From the NCBI GenBank assembly GCA_948623715.1, contig CAPHDI010000022.1:1-10232 (forward strand): DNA of 10,232 nt. Direction: 5' to 3'. Of the stretch, positions 5,220 to 10,232 are shown one piece after another. How positions within the stretch are numbered: the stretch's first letter is position 1; each line of letters opens with the position of its first letter. Both the position numbers and the translations under genes were made by a program. The notes under the pieces are model-generated. The model was not told the origin of the DNA, searched no databases, and saw only the letters and a program-made list of their open reading frames with translations. The DNA is from an uncultured Candidatus Saccharibacteria bacterium. GTDB lineage: Bacteria > Patescibacteriota > Saccharimonadia > Saccharimonadales > Saccharimonadaceae.

Positions 5220-7037
5220 ATGTTAAAGCTTTTTCGTTATCTTAAATCATATTGGTGGCAGATAATTATTCTGCTAGTGGCAATCGCGGTGCAGGTCTGG
5301 GCGGGGATTCAGCTGCCGGCAATTATGGCGCAGATTGTAAATAATGGGATTGTCGCGGGGGATCTGAACTATATCTGGGGGGCTGGGTTGAGGATGTTGG
5401 CATATGCGCTGATTTCGTCGGGATGTGCGGTGGTGGCGAATTTATTGGCGGCAGTAATCGGGACGGGATTTGCACGGGATTTGAGGAATGATATTTTCAA
5501 GCAGATTCTGAGTTTTTCGGTGACGGATATGAAAAACTTCTCGACGGCTTCGCTGATTACGCGGACGACGAATGATGTGATGCAAGTGCAGCAGGCAGCG
5601 GTAATGTGCATGACGATGATGCTGAGAGCGCCGATGATTGCGGTGATGGCGATTATCCAGGCGATTGTCACGGCGCCGGATATGACTTGGATTATTGCAC
5701 TGGCGGTGGTGGTATTGTTGGTGCTGGTAATCGCGATTATGGCGATTGTGATGCCGAAGTTTAAGATTTTCCAGAAGTTGGTCGATAAAATTACGTTGCT
5801 GACGCGAGAGAACCTGACGGGGTTAAGAGTGATCCGGGCGTTTAATAATGAGAAGGTCGAGCAGAAAAAGTTTGATAAGACAAACACGGAGCTGACGAAT
5901 TTGGCGATTTGGGTAAATAAGGTGATGTCGCTACAGAATCCGCTGATTAACCTAGTTTTTAATGGTACGACCTTGCTGTGTATTTGGATTGGGGTGTCGC
6001 TAATTACGAAAGATGCGGCGTATCTCGGGAATATGATGGCGTTTATGCAATATGCGGTGCAGGTGATTATGTCGTTCTTGCTGCTGACGTTATTGTTTGT
6101 GATTCTACCGAGGGCGAATGTTTCAGCAAAACGGATTAACGAGGTTTTAGAGACGAAGTCAAAAATTGCCTGGAAAGAGAAAACGGCAGGGAAGCCGAGC
6201 CTGGCGCCGTCGGTGGAGTTTGAAAAAGTTGGTTTTTCATATGCGAAGGCGGAGGAGAAGGTATTGTCGAATGTGTCGTTTACGGCAAAGGCAGGGGAGA
6301 CGACGGCGTTTATTGGGTCGACGGGGTCGGGAAAGTCGACGTTAATTAACCTTGTGCCGAGGTTTTATGAAGCTACGGAAGGGAAGATTAGGATTAATGG
6401 AATCGATATTCAAGACTACGCGCAGGAAGATCTGATGCGGAGGATTGGATATGTGCCACAGAAGGGAATTTTATTCTCGGGGACGGTGAAGAGTAATATT
6501 ATGTTCGGGGCGCCGGAAATCACGGAAGAGCAGATGCGTAAGGCGGCACGGATCGCGCAGGCAGAAGAGTTTATCGAGAAGCTGGACAAAAAATACGATG
6601 CGCATATCGCGCAGGGCGGGACGAATGTGTCTGGTGGACAGAAGCAGCGCCTGTCGATTGCGCGGGCGATTGCGAAAGATCCAGATATTTATATCTTTGA
6701 CGACTCGTTCTCGGCGTTGGATATGAAGACGGATGCGAAGTTGAGGAAAGACTTGAAACCGGTGACGCGAGAGGCGGTGACACTGATCGTGGCGCAGCGG
6801 ATTAGCACTATCAAAGATGCTGATCAGATTATTGTATTGAATAATGGTACAGTGGTCGGGAAGGGGAAGCACAAAGAGCTGCTAAGAGATTGTAAGGTTT
6901 ATCGGGAGATTGCAAAGTCGCAGTTGTCAGAGGCGGAATTTGAGAGGGAAGTAGCGGCGGATGTAAGCAGCGAAAAAGTAGGGGAAGTAGAAGTGATCGA
7001 GCCCAAAAAGACAAAGAAAGGAGGGAAGCATGCCTAG
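5220..7037 (+). CDS. ABC exporter half-transporter, degenerate-site subunit
   Basis: A type I ABC exporter of 605 residues. The transmembrane domain is at about 10-300 (six hydrophobic segments) and the nucleotide-binding domain at about 332-565. Seen are Walker A GSTGSGKST (366-374), Q-loop Gln414, a canonical signature VSGGQ (470-474) and Walker B IYIFD (490-494). Asp495 stands in place of the catalytic Glu, and Gln526 in place of the H-loop His. These substitutions are typical of the degenerate-site partner in heterodimers such as TM287/288, LmrCD or BmrCD. A charged Lys-rich tail (about 575-605) ends it. The ATG at 5220 has no ribosome site, and an in-frame TAA at 5208 excludes an upstream start. 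It overlaps the next gene by 8 bases. Substrate unknown. Confidence 0.93.
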   Translation: MLKLFRYLKSYWWQIIILLVAIAVQVWAGIQLPAIMAQIVNNGIVAGDLNYIWGAGLRMLAYALISSGCAVVANLLAAVIGTGFARDLRNDIFKQILSFSVTDMKNFSTASLITRTTNDVMQVQQAAVMCMTMMLRAPMIAVMAIIQAIVTAPDMTWIIALAVVVLLVLVIAIMAIVMPKFKIFQKLVDKITLLTRENLTGLRVIRAFNNEKVEQKKFDKTNTELTNLAIWVNKVMSLQNPLINLVFNGTTLLCIWIGVSLITKDAAYLGNMMAFMQYAVQVIMSFLLLTLLFVILPRANVSAKRINEVLETKSKIAWKEKTAGKPSLAPSVEFEKVGFSYAKAEEKVLSNVSFTAKAGETTAFIGSTGSGKSTLINLVPRFYEATEGKIRINGIDIQDYAQEDLMRRIGYVPQKGILFSGTVKSNIMFGAPEITEEQMRKAARIAQAEEFIEKLDKKYDAHIAQGGTNVSGGQKQRLSIARAIAKDPDIYIFDDSFSALDMKTDAKLRKDLKPVTREAVTLIVAQRISTIKDADQIIVLNNGTVVGKGKHKELLRDCKVYREIAKSQLSEAEFEREVAADVSSEKVGEVEVIEPKKTKKGGKHA

Positions 7038-8826
7038 AATGATGCAGGAAACGGCGAAGCCAAAGAACTTTGGGAAAGTGCTGAAGACTTTCTTGAGGGA
7101 CTTGAAGGCATGGCGAGTTTTGATTATCGTGTCGATGGTATTGACGGTGATTTCGGTGATTTTGTCACTATTTGGGCCGATGATTCTCGGGCAGATTACG
7201 ACGGAGGCGGTCGCGAGCGTGTCAGCGACAGGGGCGATTGACTGGGGAGTGATTTCGGCGCTATTGATTGAACTGGTGATTCTATATGTGGCGTCGGCGA
7301 TTTTGAATTATATTCAGGGGGTGACGCTATCGATTGCGACTGAGCGCTATGGACAATATTTGCGGGACCAGATTATCGAGAAGATTGCGAGATTGCCGAT
7401 TTCGTATTTTGATAAGAATCAGTTTGGCGATACACTGAGCCGGATGAGCAATGATATTGATGCGGTGACAGGATCGCTGTCGAGGATTTTGTCGGAGGTG
7501 CTGTCGGATGTGGTGACAATTATCGGAATCCTGGTTATGATGATGACGATTTCGGTGCCGCTGTCGCTAGTGGCGCTGGTGATCGTGCCGCTGTCGCTCC
7601 TTGCGATTAGTAGAATCGCGAAGAAGGCTCAAGGATTATATAGGACGAACCGGGTGGTGCTCGGGGAGCTAAATAGTTCGATTGAAGAGGATTATGCGGG
7701 GCAGTCGGTGATTAAGGCGAATTCGCATGAGGTGATCTCGATCGAGAAGTTTGAGAGGGCGAATCAGAGGTTCTACGAGACGGGATGGAAGGCGCAGGCG
7801 CTATCGTCGCTGGCGTATCCGATTATCCATGTATTGACTAATTTGGGATATGCGATTATCTGTGTGCTGGGTGGCGATATGGTGATAAAAGGGAAGCTCG
7901 CAATCGGTCAAATCCAGGCGTTTATCCAGTATGTAAGTCAGTTTAATCAGCCGATTCAGGGGGTGTCGCAGATTGCTTCAAATATTCAGTCAACGATGGC
8001 GGCGGCGGAACGGGTGTTTGACTTTCTTGATGAGCCGGAGGAGGCGCCGGATGCGGAGCCAGCGCAGGAGATTGCGAAAGTACAGGGGAAGGTGGAATTT
8101 CATCATGTGGACTTCTCGTATAATCCAGAAAAAGAAATTATTAGAAACTTTTCAGTGAAAATTGAACCGGGAATGCAGGTGGCGATCGTGGGGCCGACGG
8201 GGGCAGGGAAGACGACGATTACTAATCTTTTGATGAGGTTTTATGATCCGACAAATGGATATATTTCGATTGATGGCGTGCCGACGCGAGAAATGAAGCG
8301 GGCGGATGTGAGGAAGTTGTTTGGAATGGTATTGCAGGACACGTGGTTATTCTCGGGCACGATCGAGGAGAATCTACGCTATGGAAATCTGCAGGCGACG
8401 CACGAGGATATCGTAAGGGCGACGAAGATGAGCAGTATTCATCACTTCATCGAGTCGTTGCCGAAGGGCTATAAGACGGAAATTTCAGAAGATTCGGATA
8501 ATATTTCGGCGGGAGAAAAGCAACTACTTACGATCGCACGGGCGATGGTGGCCAATCCGCCGATGATGATTCTGGATGAGGCGACGTCAAATGTTGATAC
8601 GCGGACGGAGCAGCTGATCCAGGATGCGTTTGCAAAACTAACGCACGGTCGGACATCATTTGTGATCGCGCATCGATTATCGACGATTCGGAATTCGGAT
8701 TTGATCTTGGTGATGAAAGAGGGGAAGATTGTCGAACAGGGGAATCATGAGCAACTGTTGGCACAAGATGGGTTCTATGCGGAGCTCTATAATTCGCAGT
8801 TTGCGGAAGGGGAAGTGGCGGAGTAG
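7030..8826 (+). CDS. ABC exporter half-transporter, catalytic-site subunit
   Basis: A type I ABC exporter of 598 residues. The transmembrane domain is at about 28-320 and the nucleotide-binding domain at about 353-590. Seen are Walker A GPTGAGKTT (388-396), Gln436, Walker B MMILD (512-516) with the catalytic Glu517, and H-loop His548. The signature is degenerate: ISAGE (492-496) for LSGGQ. This complements the upstream partner: the good Walker motifs here face the good VSGGQ there, giving one active and one inactive ATP site. AAAGGAGGG (7017-7025) lies 4 bases before the ATG, inside the end of the upstream gene, and the 8-base overlap implies coupled translation. Such pairs export drugs, lipids or peptides; nothing here names the substrate. 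Confidence 0.93.
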   Translation: MPRMMQETAKPKNFGKVLKTFLRDLKAWRVLIIVSMVLTVISVILSLFGPMILGQITTEAVASVSATGAIDWGVISALLIELVILYVASAILNYIQGVTLSIATERYGQYLRDQIIEKIARLPISYFDKNQFGDTLSRMSNDIDAVTGSLSRILSEVLSDVVTIIGILVMMMTISVPLSLVALVIVPLSLLAISRIAKKAQGLYRTNRVVLGELNSSIEEDYAGQSVIKANSHEVISIEKFERANQRFYETGWKAQALSSLAYPIIHVLTNLGYAIICVLGGDMVIKGKLAIGQIQAFIQYVSQFNQPIQGVSQIASNIQSTMAAAERVFDFLDEPEEAPDAEPAQEIAKVQGKVEFHHVDFSYNPEKEIIRNFSVKIEPGMQVAIVGPTGAGKTTITNLLMRFYDPTNGYISIDGVPTREMKRADVRKLFGMVLQDTWLFSGTIEENLRYGNLQATHEDIVRATKMSSIHHFIESLPKGYKTEISEDSDNISAGEKQLLTIARAMVANPPMMILDEATSNVDTRTEQLIQDAFAKLTHGRTSFVIAHRLSTIRNSDLILVMKEGKIVEQGNHEQLLAQDGFYAELYNSQFAEGEVAE

Positions 8827-8958
8827 AAGCCTTTGCGATAGCTGGCGCGATACTGCGTTGTCAGCTGCGTTGCTCATTCGCCGTATGTCGAATACGTCTC
8901 ATTCCGCTACTCGCTGCCGCCTTGTCTTGCACCGCTCTTGCAAAGAGTGTGAAGGCTT
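8827..8958. repeat. Imperfect palindromic intergenic element
   Basis: It begins right after the ABC stop codon. Outer arms are AAGCCTT/AAGGCTT (8827-8833 with 8952-8958) and CTTTGC/GCAAAG (8831-8836 with 8940-8945). A hairpin CGTAT-GTCGA-ATACG (8882-8896) sits almost exactly at the centre. Inside are a repeated CTGCGTTG (two copies 4 bases apart), GCGATA twice, and AGCTG/CAGCT arms. No convincing protein is encoded. The 3' arm leads into TTTATAATTTTT, so it may also terminate the ABC transcript. It looks like a dispersed palindromic repeat, but only one copy is in this window. Confidence 0.5.
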
Positions 8959-8987
8959 TATAATTTTTAGTTGTTTTTCTGAAACTG

Positions 8988-8996
8988 TGGTATAAT
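8988..8996 (+). promoter_or_regulatory. Extended -10 promoter for the structured RNA
   Basis: TGG-TATAAT (8988-8996), with only a poor -35 upstream (TTGTTT at 8971-8976, 14 bases away). The predicted start at about 9003 coincides with the first base of the long stem. Confidence 0.6.
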
Positions 8997-9002
8997 GGTC
9001 TT

Positions 9003-9145
9003 GTCTAAATCAAATCAAGTAAAGCGAAGATTTACCGCTAAATCCGGTGAAAACGGCACCGCTGGGTTCAGGGTTTAGTGGCTTTGCTGCTCATCTTGAT
9101 TTGGTTTAGACGCCGCCTAGCGGTGTCGTTTTGATTATAACGACA
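9003..9145 (+). ncRNA. Structured RNA: small RNA or leader of the downstream FISUMP gene
   Basis: Outer stem P1 is 17 bp (9003-9019 with 9095-9111, one G-U). It is continued by a 7-bp stem (9023-9029 with 9082-9088, one G-U) and an 11-bp stem (9035-9045 with 9071-9081, two G-U). A small apical GGTG/CACC hairpin (9046-9049 with 9057-9060) follows. The segment 9119-9132, just outside P1, can pair over 14 bases (one G-U) with 9050-9063 in the apical region, forming a pseudoknot or alternative fold. It can also form a local hairpin TGTCGTT/AACGACA (9124-9130 with 9139-9145). I recognise no known family: the conserved cores of signal recognition particle RNA, tmRNA and preQ1 riboswitches are absent, and a 6S-like central bubble is not convincing. 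No clear terminator precedes the next gene at 9232. Confidence 0.6.
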
Positions 9146-9231
9146 TGTTGATGAGTGTGAAAAGGGCGACATTGCTCGAATGATTTTTGATGCTCTCCGC
9201 TAGGTAAAGAAAAACGCCAAAGGAGGGCATA
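9146..9231 (+). other. Remaining leader before the second FISUMP gene
   Basis: No reading frame is supported. CCGCTAGG (9197-9204) is an exact complement of CCTAGCGG (9116-9123) at the 3' end of the structured RNA. GCC (9216-9218) and GGC (9226-9228) could weakly enclose the ribosome site. No good second promoter is seen, so this gene may be read from the promoter at 8988. Confidence 0.4.
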
Positions 9232-10232
9232 ATGCTAAAAATAAAGAAAACTAAACCTTATCAATTTAGGAAATCGCGCAGAAACTCTACGTATAAAACA
9301 TATGCGGGAAGAGTAGTATGCGCAACGGCTCTTATTTGTGGTATTGTGCCATCCTTAGCGTTATTAAATAGTTATAATGTTATACCAGTTAGTGCGGCCA
9401 GAAAGACTCTATCTAACATTACTACCATGCAAGAGATGACTACTGATATATGTAATAACTCTGCTTTAGGACAAAGTAATACACTTATAGATATACGTGA
9501 TAACTCTACCTATACTGTAGCTAGACTTAGTGATGGGAATTGTTGGATGACGCAGAACCTAAGACTATCACGAGAAACCTTAGCGACAACCGGACATTCT
9601 ACAACTCTAACCAATGCAGACACTGACGTAAGTGAAGATTACGAGCTGCCCGTTAGCGGAGCTTGGACTAGCGGCGATAGTACCGCACAGGGCATTATCG
9701 CATCAACCAACAACGACTACGGTGCATACTACTCTTGGTGCGCGGCAACGGCGGGCACTTGTCAGTCCAATGGTGCACTGATTACAGAAAATACTAATGC
9801 AACTTCAAGTATTTGCCCGAAAGGCTGGAGATTGCCAACGGGTGGGTCGGACAGTGAATACCAGACGCTTAACGCTAAAGGTAAACCAAGCTTTGTCACT
9901 AACGGCGACAAGAATGGTTACTGGCTTGGCGGAACCTCCTCTGGTGTCTCGGGTGCATCATTCTTTTTGGCGGCCGGAGGTGTTAGTAACGGCAACCACT
10001 TTGCGTCGAATATAGGTTCCTCTGGTCAATATATATCTAGTACAGCTGGTGGCAGTTTCAAGGTATGCGGACTCTATTTTAGTGATAGCTACTTTAGTCC
10101 AGATAACTGCGGTCTTAATAAATATAGCGGAGCTTCCGTCCGCTGTCTCGCTCCCGCCTCCAGCACCGATTTCCCAGACCGCTTCGATGAGAAGGATGTA
10201 GAAGTTGTTGCAGTCCGAGTATCTCCGGTAAT
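9232..10232 (+). CDS. FISUMP-domain surface protein, 3'-truncated
   Basis: The frame is open from the ATG at 9232, with AAAGGAGGG (9219-9227) 4 bases upstream, to the window end, giving 333 visible residues. A long basic n-region (1-27, many Lys/Arg), a hydrophobic stretch (28-45) and VSA-A at 53-56 form a likely signal peptide. A FISUMP domain follows at about 64-308: MQEMTTDIC, DGNCWMTQNLR (101-111), YGAYYSWCAATAG, SICPKGWRLPTGG (193-205), GYWLGG and ASVRCLAP (301-308). After it an acidic segment (DFPDRFDEKDVEVV) begins a further region that is cut off. Four to seven cysteines suggest disulfides outside the cell. It is a paralogue of the gene ending at 1192; conserved blocks match, loops and the C-terminal 45 residues differ. 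Function unknown. Confidence 0.88.
   Translation, partial: MLKIKKTKPYQFRKSRRNSTYKTYAGRVVCATALICGIVPSLALLNSYNVIPVSAARKTLSNITTMQEMTTDICNNSALGQSNTLIDIRDNSTYTVARLSDGNCWMTQNLRLSRETLATTGHSTTLTNADTDVSEDYELPVSGAWTSGDSTAQGIIASTNNDYGAYYSWCAATAGTCQSNGALITENTNATSSICPKGWRLPTGGSDSEYQTLNAKGKPSFVTNGDKNGYWLGGTSSGVSGASFFLAAGGVSNGNHFASNIGSSGQYISSTAGGSFKVCGLYFSDSYFSPDNCGLNKYSGASVRCLAPASSTDFPDRFDEKDVEVVAVRVSPV

Noticed and set aside
8729..8995. Small plus-strand frame running from the ABC gene into the intergenic element
   Set aside because: It starts inside the ABC gene in another frame, lacks a ribosome site and its tail is the palindromic element translated.
9003..9145. Reading the structured RNA as SRP RNA, tmRNA or 6S RNA
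   Set aside because: No GGAA-capped SRP core, no tRNA-like ends, and only small internal loops where 6S RNA has a large bubble.
9797..10015. Frame of 72 codons in the second FISUMP gene
   Set aside because: It is a shadow; the real FISUMP frame is open through the whole region and shows family motifs.

Overview
The window suggests a small-genome, host-dependent bacterium, most likely of the candidate phyla radiation (Patescibacteria, Saccharibacteria-like). The signs are paralogous secreted FISUMP-domain proteins, a queuosine-salvage pair (tgt plus a YhhQ-type transporter) with no queuosine synthesis gene in view, and very short promoter-to-start distances. The standard code fits, with TGA as stop of the first gene. 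The lineage is inference from gene content, not proven here.

Layout. (1) 1-1192, plus strand: 3' part of a tandem FISUMP-domain surface protein, closed by a strong terminator. (2) 1257-1545: promoter, tRNA-Gln(UUG), its terminator, then a second copy of the tRNA 3' end followed by a second terminator. (3) 1564-5020, minus strand: a YhhQ-family transporter with a remarkable Gly/Arg-rich N-terminal extension, then tgt (tRNA-guanine transglycosylase), then an AI-2E family membrane protein. Each has its own visible promoter signal, and a terminator separates yhhQ from tgt. (4) 5020-5220: divergent promoter region. (5) 5220-8826, plus strand: two overlapping ABC exporter half-transporters with complementary degenerate motifs, hence a heterodimer. 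The first appears to be translated from a leaderless mRNA. (6) 8827-9231: no protein gene. It holds an imperfect palindromic element, a promoter and a strongly structured RNA that is either a small RNA or the long leader of the next gene. (7) 9232-10232, plus strand: start of a second FISUMP-domain protein with signal peptide, running off the window.

How the genes fit together. YhhQ would import a queuosine precursor and Tgt would insert it at the wobble position of GUN-anticodon tRNAs, a plausible salvage route for an organism living on a host. The ABC pair is a generic exporter, often drug, lipid or peptide. The FISUMP proteins are predicted secreted, disulfide-containing surface proteins of unknown function.

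The most unusual items are the RG/Gly-rich domain on the YhhQ transporter, the structured RNA at 9003-9145 with a 14-bp long-range pairing, two leaderless start sites, and the tRNA-end direct repeat.
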